Below are positions 9,567-17,939 of a stretch of DNA of 64,000 nucleotides, piece by piece. Source of the stretch: Comamonas sp. (GTDB taxonomy: Bacteria; Pseudomonadota; Gammaproteobacteria; Burkholderiales; Burkholderiaceae_C); the NCBI RefSeq assembly GCF_009360615.1, contig NZ_SPEY01000023.1:1-64000 (forward strand). Direction: 5' to 3'. The translations under genes were made by a program, and so were the position numbers. The notes below the pieces were generated by a model. The model was not told the origin of the DNA. It saw nothing but the letters and a program-made list of their open reading frames with translations, and made no database searches. The first letter of the stretch is position 1. The number at the start of each line of letters is the position of its first letter.

Positions 9567-10126
9567 ATGTTCAGGCTGTATGGAAAAGTGGCGCTGGTCA
9601 GCGGTGCCGGGCGCGGCATGGGTTGGGCATCGCGCAGGCGCTGGCCGCCCGGGGCGCGCATGTGGTGCTGAACGACTGTCATCGGGAGCGAGCCCGGAAC
9701 ACAGCGCGCCAGTTGCAGGGATCGGCGGCCGGCCTGAGCCATTGCGACGCCAGGGTCGCCATGGCACGGCACATCCGGGACGAGGTTGGCGTGGCCGCTA
9801 TCTTGGTGCACAACGCCGGCATTCCGGACGGGGGGCAGGGCCTGTACGCTGTTTCTGCAGTCGCCCGAGTCCGAAGGGGACGCGCTGTCGCTGGACACCA
9901 TGAACAACCCGGAGGGCTGGTGGCCCGAGCGCGGCAGCCTTGTCTGCAGCCTTCCGGTGTGGCAAGCCGGGAGACTTTTGCGTCACCCATGAGAGCTGGG
10001 ACGATGGCTCCGAAGGCGACAAAGCCCCGGTGCGGGCACTCTGGCGGCGCGAGCCGGCTGAGTCGGCGGGTGGGACACGCCATGTGCCACCCGGGGCTGG
10101 CGGTTTCTCTCATAGTCTGCCCCTAG
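9567..10126 (+). pseudogene. Short-chain dehydrogenase, frameshifted remnant
   Basis: Starts like an intact SDR, with ribosome site AAGGAG at 9553-9558, ATG 9567 and the cofactor-binding start GKVALVSGAGRGMG. The frame then shifts after the glycine motif (about 9620). The protein continues in another frame as GIAQALAARGAHVVLN and later ILVHNAGIPDGG (the NNAG region). Further on only eroded SDR pieces are left, for example KAPVRALWRR, resembling the region after the catalytic lysine, in a third frame near 10030. With several frameshifts and missing central sequence it cannot encode a working enzyme. Confidence 0.8.
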
Positions 10127-10203
10127 TCTGAATCAGGTAGGTTTGGGCAAAAGCCGTATGGCAACCTGAAAAGGAACCCGATAACAACCTGGTGATGTGA
10201 GGA

Positions 10204-11415
10204 ATGCAGATGGAGGCATTGATCTTCGACCATGTCCGTACCCCCCGCGGCAAGGGCAAGCCGGATGGCGCGCTGCATGAGGTGACGCCGGTCTGGCTGG
10301 CCGCGCAGCCGCTGCTGGCCCTTCGCGAGCGCCATCAGCTCCATACGGCGATGGTGGACGATGTGGTCATGGGCTGTGTGGTGCCCGTGGGCGAGCAGGG
10401 CGGCAACGTGGGCCGCATGGCGGTGCTGCAGGCCGACTATGCGCAGAGCGTGGCCGGCGTGCAGCTCAACCGCTACTGCGGCTCGGGCCTGGAGGCCGTG
10501 AGCTTTGCTGCGGCCAAGGTCATGTCCGGTCAGGCCGACATGGCCATTGGCGCGGGCGTGGAGATGATGTCCCGCGTGCCCATGGGCTCCGATGGCGGAG
10601 CCTGGGCGCAGGACCCGCAAATGGCCAGCAAGACCTATTTCGTGATGCAGGGCATCTCGGCCGATCTGCTGGCATCGCTGCGTGGCCACAGTCGCCATGA
10701 TCTGGACGCATACTCGGCGGAAAGCCATCGTCGTGCGGCCACGGCCTGGGCCGAAGGTCGCTTTGACAAATCGGTCGTGCCCGTCAAGGATTTCCTGGGC
10801 CTGACGCTGCTGGAAAAAGACGAGACGATTCGTCCCGAAACCTCGGTCGAATCTCTGGCATCTCTCAAGCCCGCGTTTACCGAAATGGGCCAGAAATACG
10901 GCTACGACAGCGTGGCGCTGCAGCGCTATCCGCAAGTCGAGCAGATTCATCACCATCACCACGCAGGCAATAGCTCGGGCATTGTCGATGGGGCAGCGGC
11001 AGTGCTGATCGGCACGGCAGAAGCGGGTGCCAGGCAAGGCCTCAAGCCCCGTGCGCGCATCCGCGCCTTTGCCAGCATCGGCTCCGAGCCGACCTTGATG
11101 CTGGACGGCCCGGCCCATGCCGCACGCAAGGCCTTGGCCCGGGCGCGCATGCAGGCTTCGGACATCGATCTGTGGGAGCTCAACGAGGCCTTTGCCACGG
11201 TGGTGCTGACCATGATGGAGGAGCTGGACATTCCCCATGAGCGCATGAACGTCAACGGCGGAGCGATTGCCATGGGCCATCCGCTGGGGGCGACGGGCGC
11301 CATGATCCTGGGCACGGCGCTGGACGAGCTGGAGCGTACCGGCAAGCGCACGGCGCTGATCAGCCTGTGCGTGGCGGCGGGCATGGGCTCGGCCATGATC
11401 ATCGAACGCGTGTGA
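10204..11415 (+). CDS. Thiolase (acetyl-CoA C-acyltransferase)
   Basis: 403 residues, full length for a thiolase. The nucleophilic Cys92 is in NRYCGSG, the catalytic His359 in GGAIAMGHPLGATGA, and the second Cys389 in CVAAGMG, where most family members have C-x-G-G. NEAF precedes the His motif. A run of five histidines (residues 249-253) sits just before AGNSSG, a region close to the CoA site in thiolases. ATG 10204 follows GAGG, with another ATG at 10210. The FadB-like gene follows after 17 bp, so the pair would act as hydratase/dehydrogenase plus thiolase on the same acyl-CoA. Confidence 0.92.
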   Translation: MQMEALIFDHVRTPRGKGKPDGALHEVTPVWLAAQPLLALRERHQLHTAMVDDVVMGCVVPVGEQGGNVGRMAVLQADYAQSVAGVQLNRYCGSGLEAVSFAAAKVMSGQADMAIGAGVEMMSRVPMGSDGGAWAQDPQMASKTYFVMQGISADLLASLRGHSRHDLDAYSAESHRRAATAWAEGRFDKSVVPVKDFLGLTLLEKDETIRPETSVESLASLKPAFTEMGQKYGYDSVALQRYPQVEQIHHHHHAGNSSGIVDGAAAVLIGTAEAGARQGLKPRARIRAFASIGSEPTLMLDGPAHAARKALARARMQASDIDLWELNEAFATVVLTMMEELDIPHERMNVNGGAIAMGHPLGATGAMILGTALDELERTGKRTALISLCVAAGMGSAMIIERV

Positions 11416-11432
11416 GCGAGGAAACACAAGAC

Positions 11433-13604
11433 ATGACAACGGAAATCATCCGCTATGGCGTCGACGATGACGGCATTGCCACGCTGACCCTGGATTACCC
11501 CGGCAAGACCATGAATGTGATCGATCAGGCCTTCATGGACAGCCTGGAGGCCTGTATCGCCCGCATGCAAGGCGACGACCGGGTGCGCGGCGGCATCATC
11601 ACCTCGGGCAAGGACAGCTTTGTCGCGGGGGCCGACCTGCTGGGCATGGAGGCCAATATCGACGCCATGGCGGACATGCCCATCGAGGAGCTTTTCGCCT
11701 CCTGCGCATCGCTGTCCAGGCTGCTGCGCAAACTGGAGACCCTGGGCAAGCCCCTGGTGGCGGCCATCAACGGCATGGCACTGGGCGGGGGGTATGAAAT
11801 CTGCCTGGCCTGTCACCACCGCATTGCAGCCGATACCCCCTCGGTCATGCTCGGCCTGCCCGAGGTACAGGTTGGCTTGCTGCCCGGCGCCGGCGGCACC
11901 CAGCGTCTGCCGCGCATGATCGGCATTCTGGCTGCCATGCCTTTTCTGATGGAAGGCAGGCAACTGCAAGCCGTGAAGGCGAAGGAGGCCGGACTGGTGG
12001 ACGAAGTGGTCCCTCCCGAAGAATTGCTTGGCGCCGCCAAGGCCTGGCTGCGGGCCGGGCCCACGGCGGTGCAGCCCTGGGATGTGAAAGGCTTTCGCGT
12101 TCCTGGCGGTGGCCCGCTGGACCCGCGCGTCGCGCCGGCTTTCGTGGTGGGCAACGCCCTGCTGCAGGCCAAGACCTTTCACAATATGCCGGCACCCTTG
12201 TGCATTCAGAGCTGCATCTACGAGGGCTGTCAGCTGCCCATGGACAAGGGCCTGCGCATCGAGAGCAAGTACATGGCCGTGCTGTCGCGCAGTCCGGTGG
12301 CACGCGGCATGATCCGCACGCTTTTCGTCAACAAGGCCAAGGCCGAAAAAGGCATGCACCGTCCTGCAGGGTTTGAGCCGTTCAGATGCCGCAAGCTGGG
12401 ACTGATCGGTGCAGGCATGATGGGGGCCGGCATTGCGCTGGTGGCTGCGCAGCGCGGCATTCAGGTGGTGCTCATAGACCGGGATCAGGCATCTGCGGCC
12501 CAGGGAAAGCAGTACTCCGAGAAGGTGCTGGCCAGGCTGGTGGACAAGGGCCGCCAGAGCCGGGAGAAGGCCGATTCCATTCTCGCTCGCATCACGCCCT
12601 GCACCGATTACGAGCAGCTGCGCGACGCGGACATGGTGATCGAAGCCGTGTTCGAAGACCGTGCCATCAAGGCCGAAGTCACGAAGAAGCTGGACGCTGT
12701 GCTGCCGCCAACCTGCGTGCTGGCCAGCAATACCTCGGCCCTGCCCATCGGCCTGCTGGCGCAGGCGAGCGACCGGCCCGATCGCTTTATCGGCCTGCAT
12801 TTCTTCTCGCCGGCCGACAAGATGCCGCTGGTGGAAGTCATTCGCGGCAAGCAGACATCGGATGCCACGCTGGCGCAGGCACTGGACTTTGTGGCCCAGC
12901 TCAAGAAGACGCCCATTGTCGTCAACGACAAGCGCGGCTTTTTCACCAGCCGCTTCATCGGCGCGTTTGTGGATGACGCCATTGGCATGGTGGCAGAAGG
13001 CATTGCCCCGGCATTGATTGAGAACTGTGCCAGGCATGCGGGCATGCCCGTGGGGCCGCTGGCGATTACCGACGAGCTGTCGATTGACCTGTCCAAGCAT
13101 GCGGGCGAAGCCCAGGCCAAGGAGTTTCCAGAGGATTACCGGCCCGGTCGCTCCGTCCCCGTAATCGGCAAGCTGTTCGAGCTGGGCCGTCTGGGCCGCA
13201 AGGTGGGCAAGGGCTTCTATGACTACGACCCTAGTGAGGGTGGCAGCGGCAAGCGCATCTGGCCGGGCCTGGCCGAGCATTACCCGCTCAAAGCCCAGCA
13301 GCCCAGCGCCCATGATCTCAAGCAGCGCATTCTCTATGTGCAGGCCGTCGAAGGCGCCCGTGCCATGGAGGAGGGCGTGCTGCTGGCGCCGGCCGATGGC
13401 GACATCGGCGCGATTCTAGGTGTGGGCTTTCCGGCCTACACGGGCGGTCCCTTCTGCTTCATCGACGGCATCGGTCTGCCGCATTTCGTGGCCGAGGCCG
13501 ACCGTCTGGCCGATCTGTTTGGCGAGCAACTGCGCCCGCCTCAGCTGCTGCGCGATATGGCGGCCAGGGGGCAGACTTTCTACGGCAAAACTGCCAGGGC
13601 CTGA
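11433..13604 (+). CDS. FadB-like enoyl-CoA hydratase / 3-hydroxyacyl-CoA dehydrogenase
   Basis: 723 residues with two activities. The N-terminal crotonase domain (about 1-300) has the oxyanion stretch GMALGGGYE with Glu122 and a second Glu144 in GLPEVQVGLLPGAGG, matching the catalytic pair of E. coli FadB. The central NAD-binding domain begins with GLIGAGMMGAGI (about residue 323) and carries the catalytic His456 in IGLHFFSPADKM. The C-terminal 3HCDH domains complete the protein. It lies between a thiolase and a GMC oxidoreductase on one strand. The substrate is probably a steroid side-chain acyl-CoA, given the neighbours. Confidence 0.93.
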   Translation: MTTEIIRYGVDDDGIATLTLDYPGKTMNVIDQAFMDSLEACIARMQGDDRVRGGIITSGKDSFVAGADLLGMEANIDAMADMPIEELFASCASLSRLLRKLETLGKPLVAAINGMALGGGYEICLACHHRIAADTPSVMLGLPEVQVGLLPGAGGTQRLPRMIGILAAMPFLMEGRQLQAVKAKEAGLVDEVVPPEELLGAAKAWLRAGPTAVQPWDVKGFRVPGGGPLDPRVAPAFVVGNALLQAKTFHNMPAPLCIQSCIYEGCQLPMDKGLRIESKYMAVLSRSPVARGMIRTLFVNKAKAEKGMHRPAGFEPFRCRKLGLIGAGMMGAGIALVAAQRGIQVVLIDRDQASAAQGKQYSEKVLARLVDKGRQSREKADSILARITPCTDYEQLRDADMVIEAVFEDRAIKAEVTKKLDAVLPPTCVLASNTSALPIGLLAQASDRPDRFIGLHFFSPADKMPLVEVIRGKQTSDATLAQALDFVAQLKKTPIVVNDKRGFFTSRFIGAFVDDAIGMVAEGIAPALIENCARHAGMPVGPLAITDELSIDLSKHAGEAQAKEFPEDYRPGRSVPVIGKLFELGRLGRKVGKGFYDYDPSEGGSGKRIWPGLAEHYPLKAQQPSAHDLKQRILYVQAVEGARAMEEGVLLAPADGDIGAILGVGFPAYTGGPFCFIDGIGLPHFVAEADRLADLFGEQLRPPQLLRDMAARGQTFYGKTARA

Positions 13605-13690
13605 CCAGAGCCCAAAGGGTGGGCGGGCGCGCTCACCCGGTATTGGCTCGGCACAGTCATTCATCCAATAACAATCAATGGAGACAGGCC

Positions 13691-15382
13691 ATGGACGAAG
13701 TCTTCGATTACATCGTCATAGGCGCGGGCTCGGCGGGCGGCACACTGGCTGCGCGTCTGAGCGAGAACCGACAGCACCAGGTCCTGCTGCTCGAAGGTGG
13801 CGCCAGCCACAAGGATTGGCTGGTCTCCATGCCCTCGGGCTGGGGCCAGATGATCAACAGCCCCAGGTATTCCTGGGGGCACGAAACAGAGCGCGAGCAG
13901 TACGCGGCGAATCGCCGCATCAGCCTGCCGCGCGGCAAGCGCCTGGGCGGATCTTCGTCCATCAACGGCATGATCTATGTGCGCGGCGACCGTGCGGATT
14001 TCGACAGCTGGTCTGCGCAAGGGGCCGCGGGCTGGAGCTACGACGAGCTGCTGCCCTACTTTGTGCGTACCGAAGACCAGCAGCGCAGCGAGGCAGATTT
14101 CACCCAGCCCTGGCATGGGCGGGGCGGGCCGCTGACCGCCAACAATCTGCACAATCCGCACCCGGTATCGCTGGCCATGGTGCGGGCCGCCATTCAAGCC
14201 GGCATGCCTGCCTGCAGGGATTTCAACAACGGCCATCCGCATGGCGCAGGTCTGTTCCAGGTCAACCTCAAGAATGGCCGGCGCTCGTCGGTGGCCAGGA
14301 ATGCCATCGAGCCTGCCATGCGGCGGCGCAATCTGGAGGTCCGCATGCAGGTGCTGGTCACCCGCATAGGCCTCGATGGACTGCGCGCCACCACGGTGCA
14401 CTGGAAGGACAGGGCAGGCGGCAGCCACGTCGCCCGTGCCGGCAAGGAGATCCTGCTGTGCGCAGGCGCCCTGCAGTCGCCCCAGCTGCTGATGCTCTCG
14501 GGCATCGGCCCGGCGGCGCATCTGCAGGAAATGGGGATCGAGGTCAGGGTGGATCTTCCCGGAGTGGGCGCCAATCTGCAGGACCATGCGATTGTCCCGA
14601 TGTCCTGGCGCATGAAGGCCGGCACGCCCAGTCTCAACCGCTCGCTGCGCGGTCTGGGTATTGGCGCTTCGCTCATGCGGTACCTGCTGACCAGGCAGGG
14701 CGCCATGGCCATGCCGGCTTCGGAGTTTGCCGCCTGGTTCAGCAGCGATGCGAGCCTGCCCTACAACGACATCCAGATTCACGGCCTGCCCGTGACCGGG
14801 GACATCGAAGGCTACATGCAAAGCGGCAAGAACTATCGCACCGAGGCCTTCCCGGGCATGACGATGGCTCCGTACCAGGTGCGTCCCTACTCGCGCGGCC
14901 AGCTCCGGCTCAAAAGCCGCCATCCCGAGGAGCTGGCCAGCATCCGCATGAACTTTCTGCACGACGAGCGTGACCGCAAGGCGCTGCTCCACGGCGTGCG
15001 CATGGCCAGCAGGATTGCCCGTCAGCCCGCTCTGGCCGGCCTGATAGAGGCGCAGACCCGTCCCACGCCCGATGTGCAAACCGATGACGAGTTGCTGGAC
15101 TGGATCTCCATGTACCTGGGCTCGGGCCACCACGCCAGCGGCAGCTGCCGCATGGGCGATGCGGCGGATCCGCTGGGCGTGGTCACCCCCGACCTCCAGC
15201 TCAAGGGCGTGCAGGGGCTGCGCGTGATCGATGCCTCGGTCATGCCGCATCTGGTGTCCGGCAACACGAATGCGGCATCGGTGGTGATCGGCGACAAGGG
15301 GGCCGACCTGGTGCTGGGTCTGACGCCGCCTGCCAACACGATGTCGCATATGTCCGGCGCAGCGGCTGCCGCCGTGGCCTGA
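13691..15382 (+). CDS. GMC-family FAD-dependent alcohol oxidoreductase
   Basis: 563 residues. The FAD dinucleotide-binding motif is at the N terminus (DYIVIGAGSAGGTLAARLSE), followed by the GMC signature LPRGKRLGGSSSINGMIYVR and a second one around AGALQSPQLLMLSGIGP. The C terminus has the catalytic His region SGHHASGSCRMG and the second His/Asn region PHLVSGNTNAAS. These flavoenzymes oxidise primary or secondary alcohols. Here it could oxidise a side-chain alcohol or a sterol hydroxyl. GGAGACAGGCC precedes ATG 13691. It lies 86 bp after the FadB-like gene and 28 bp before the fused dehydrogenase. Confidence 0.92.
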   Translation: MDEVFDYIVIGAGSAGGTLAARLSENRQHQVLLLEGGASHKDWLVSMPSGWGQMINSPRYSWGHETEREQYAANRRISLPRGKRLGGSSSINGMIYVRGDRADFDSWSAQGAAGWSYDELLPYFVRTEDQQRSEADFTQPWHGRGGPLTANNLHNPHPVSLAMVRAAIQAGMPACRDFNNGHPHGAGLFQVNLKNGRRSSVARNAIEPAMRRRNLEVRMQVLVTRIGLDGLRATTVHWKDRAGGSHVARAGKEILLCAGALQSPQLLMLSGIGPAAHLQEMGIEVRVDLPGVGANLQDHAIVPMSWRMKAGTPSLNRSLRGLGIGASLMRYLLTRQGAMAMPASEFAAWFSSDASLPYNDIQIHGLPVTGDIEGYMQSGKNYRTEAFPGMTMAPYQVRPYSRGQLRLKSRHPEELASIRMNFLHDERDRKALLHGVRMASRIARQPALAGLIEAQTRPTPDVQTDDELLDWISMYLGSGHHASGSCRMGDAADPLGVVTPDLQLKGVQGLRVIDASVMPHLVSGNTNAASVVIGDKGADLVLGLTPPANTMSHMSGAAAAAVA

Positions 15383-15410
15383 GTTTTGGATGAATGGGGG
15401 GAGACAGACG

Positions 15411-17840
15411 ATGAACTTCGATTTCAGTGACGACCAGAACGCCCTGCGCAACGAGATACGCAAATTCCTGACCCGCGAATCGCCGCTGGCACAGGCGCGT
15501 GCCTTGCTCGAGGGCAAGGGCAGCCATGCCCGGAGCGTGTGGAGCGGCTTGGCCCAGCTGGGGGTGACCAGCCTGATGCTGCCCGAGGACTGCGGCGGCA
15601 TCGGCCTCGGTGCCATGGAGATGTGCGTGGTGGCCGAGGAAGTGGGCCGCCAGCTCAGCCCCGTACCCCTGGCTTCGACCATGTATCTGGCGGTGCAGGT
15701 CATCCTGCTATCGACACCGGAGCTTTCTGCGCAACGCAGGAAATGGCTGCTGCCGGTTTCGGGCGGAAGCATTGGCTGTCTGGCAGCACCGGCGGACGGG
15801 CAGGACCCTCCATCCGTTCTGCCCCTGTTTGACGGCAAGACCTTGAAGGGCGAATGCCCGCTGGTGGCCGACGGCATGGCCGCGCAATGGGGCGTGGCGC
15901 TGGCGCGCAACACGGCAGGGGCGCAGGTGCTCGTGGCCTTCGGGTTCGACGGCACGGTGCGACGCCGAAGGCTCAAGACCCTGGACCCCTCCAAGCCTTA
16001 TGCCTGCCTGAACTTCGACAACACGCAGGCCGAGCCGCTGGACGGCAGCCGCAGCGCTGCCGAAGTCATGCGGCGCGTGCGCGATCGTGCGGCCGTGCTG
16101 CTCGCCTTTGAGCAGCTCGGGGCCGCCGATGCCGCGCTGGAGATGGCCTGCGGCCATGCCAGGGAGCGCAAGGCCTTCGGCCGTCCCATCGGCTCCTATC
16201 AGGGCATCAAGCACAAGCTGGCCCATCTCTACACCAGCAATCAGCTGGCCCGTGCGCATTGCTACTACGGTGCCTGGGCTCTGACGGCGGACATGGCTGC
16301 GGGCGATGGGGTACCCGAGCTGCCCGGTGCAGCGGCGGCAGCACGCGTGAGCAGCACCCAGGCGCTGTCGGAGGCCGCTCAGGAAAACCTCCACACCCAT
16401 GGCGGCATGGGCTATACCTGGGAGATGGATTGCCACCTGTTCTATCGCCGCGCGCGTCAGCAGGCCGTGGAGCTGGGCAGCATCCATGCCTGGCGCGAGC
16501 AGGTGGCGGCCGAGTTGGAGCAGCGGCTGCTCGCAGCAGAGCCTGAGGCCCCCGTGAAGAGGGCGACCCAGGCCGACTGCCAGTCCATGGACTTCGATGA
16601 CACGCCCGAAGAGGCGGCCTTCCGCGCCGAATGCCGAGCCTGGTTGCAGGCCAATGCCGAGCCCAAGGCCGGTGCCGACGACTATTTCGGGCGCGACATG
16701 ACGGCCGCGCAGCGCATGGAGGCGGCTCGGGTGTGGCAAGCCAGGAAGGCCGCCGCAGGCTTTGGCGCCATCACCTGGCCCAAGGCGCTCGGCGGCCGTG
16801 GCGGCACGCCCATGCAGGAGCTGATCTGGCGCCAGGAGGAGGGCAAGGCCAAGGTGCCCACCGGCATGTTCAATGTGAGTCTGGGCATGGTGCTGCCCTC
16901 GGTGATGACGCATGCTGCTCCCGAAGTGCTGGCCCGGCATGTCGCGCCGGCGCTGAGCGGCAGGAACCTCTGGTGCCAGCTGCTGAGCGAGCCCGGCGCA
17001 GGCTCCGACCTGGGCATGGTGCGCACGCGTGCCGAGCGCGCCACCGATGGCCGCGAGGGCTGGATCATCAACGGCCAGAAGGTCTGGACCTCGCTCGCAC
17101 AGTTTGCCCAGTTCGGACTCGTGCTGGCCCGCACCGATCCGCAGGCCCCCAAGTTCGAGGGCCTGAGCACCTTCTTTCTGGACATGCGTTCGCCCGGCAT
17201 CACCGTGCGCCCGGTTCGCCAGGCTGGCGGCGAGTCCGAGTTCAACGAGGTCTTCTTCGAGGATGTGTTCGTGCCCGACCACCAACTGGTGGGGGCGCTG
17301 GACGGTGGCTGGAAAGTGACGCTGACGGGATTGATGGCCGAGCGCCTGGCCATTGGAGGCGTGATGCCCGCCGAGCTGTGGCGCACCACGGCAGGTTTGC
17401 TCGCCGATGTCCGCTTCGAAGGTCGGCCCGCACTGCAGGACGGCCGCCTGCGCGAGCGCTGGGCCGATCTCTATCTCAAGGAGCAGGCACTGTGGCTGCT
17501 GCAATGCCGCGCTCTGACGGCGCTGAGCAAGGGGCGCCAGCCCGGCCCGGAATTGAGCGGCGCCAAGAATGTGGCCGCTGCCGCGCTGCAGTCCTTCAGC
17601 TACTTCGCCATCGATTTGCTGGGCCAGCGCGGCGTGCTGGCGGCCTGCGAACTGGAGGCCTGCGGACTGGGGCAGCGCTTTGCGATGGTGGAGCGCCTGT
17701 GGTTCGGCGCTGCCGGCATGCGCATCGCGGGCGGTACCGACGAGGTGGTGCTCAACAGCATCGGCGAACGCGTGCTGGGCCTGGCCGCCGAGCCGCGCAG
17801 CGACAGGGATGTGCCTTTCTGCGAACTGCCGGCCGGCTGA
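15411..17840 (+). CDS. Fused double acyl-CoA dehydrogenase (FadE34-like)
   Basis: 809 residues, about twice a normal acyl-CoA dehydrogenase. Domain one (about 1-375) starts NFDFSDDQNALRNEIRKFL and ends with the usual RERKAFGRPIGSYQGIKHK and HTHGGMGYTWEMD regions. A linker leads to domain two (about 393-809), with SEPGAGSDLGMVRTRA, NGQKVWTS and GGTDEVVLNSIGERVLGL. This resembles the mycobacterial steroid dehydrogenase FadE34 (ChsE3), in which the two chains of a heterotetrameric steroid ACAD are joined. It would introduce the 2,3-double bond in a steroid side-chain CoA ester. GGAGACAGACG precedes ATG 15411. Confidence 0.88.
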   Translation: MNFDFSDDQNALRNEIRKFLTRESPLAQARALLEGKGSHARSVWSGLAQLGVTSLMLPEDCGGIGLGAMEMCVVAEEVGRQLSPVPLASTMYLAVQVILLSTPELSAQRRKWLLPVSGGSIGCLAAPADGQDPPSVLPLFDGKTLKGECPLVADGMAAQWGVALARNTAGAQVLVAFGFDGTVRRRRLKTLDPSKPYACLNFDNTQAEPLDGSRSAAEVMRRVRDRAAVLLAFEQLGAADAALEMACGHARERKAFGRPIGSYQGIKHKLAHLYTSNQLARAHCYYGAWALTADMAAGDGVPELPGAAAAARVSSTQALSEAAQENLHTHGGMGYTWEMDCHLFYRRARQQAVELGSIHAWREQVAAELEQRLLAAEPEAPVKRATQADCQSMDFDDTPEEAAFRAECRAWLQANAEPKAGADDYFGRDMTAAQRMEAARVWQARKAAAGFGAITWPKALGGRGGTPMQELIWRQEEGKAKVPTGMFNVSLGMVLPSVMTHAAPEVLARHVAPALSGRNLWCQLLSEPGAGSDLGMVRTRAERATDGREGWIINGQKVWTSLAQFAQFGLVLARTDPQAPKFEGLSTFFLDMRSPGITVRPVRQAGGESEFNEVFFEDVFVPDHQLVGALDGGWKVTLTGLMAERLAIGGVMPAELWRTTAGLLADVRFEGRPALQDGRLRERWADLYLKEQALWLLQCRALTALSKGRQPGPELSGAKNVAAAALQSFSYFAIDLLGQRGVLAACELEACGLGQRFAMVERLWFGAAGMRIAGGTDEVVLNSIGERVLGLAAEPRSDRDVPFCELPAG

Positions 17841-17903
17841 TCCGCTGCGGCTTGGTCTCATGGGCCGAGCCCGTGCGCCGGGATTGCCGGCTTTCGATCA
17901 TTC

Positions 17904-17923
17904 AACGTGGCGCAGACCACGTT
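17904..17923. promoter_or_regulatory. Perfect 7-bp inverted repeat before MFS gene
   Basis: AACGTGG at 17904-17910 and CCACGTT at 17917-17923, separated by CGCAGA. It ends 16 bp before the start codon and overlaps no T-run, so an operator is more likely than a terminator. It resembles the repeat at 58326-58344. Confidence 0.45.
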
Positions 17924-17939
17924 ATTCAGGAGACAGGAC

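Noticed and set aside
10113..10130. Direct repeat TAGTCTG (10113-10119 and 10124-10130), also seen once at 39276-39282
   Set aside because: Short, 11-bp phased, and present near only two promoters; not enough to call a regulatory element.
10136..10149. GGTAGGTTTGGGCA before the thiolase at 10204, as a ninth operator
   Set aside because: Only 9 of 14 positions match and the symmetry is lost.
10123..13313. Very long minus-strand open frames opposite the thiolase and FadB-like genes
   Set aside because: They are His/Gln/Gly-rich, lack motifs and mirror well-supported enzymes on the plus strand; such frames are expected opposite high-GC coding sequence.
13661..17861. Long minus-strand open frames (over 700 codons) opposite the GMC and fused ACAD genes
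   Set aside because: Same reasoning: the plus strand carries complete catalytic motifs throughout, and the antisense translations have no recognisable fold.
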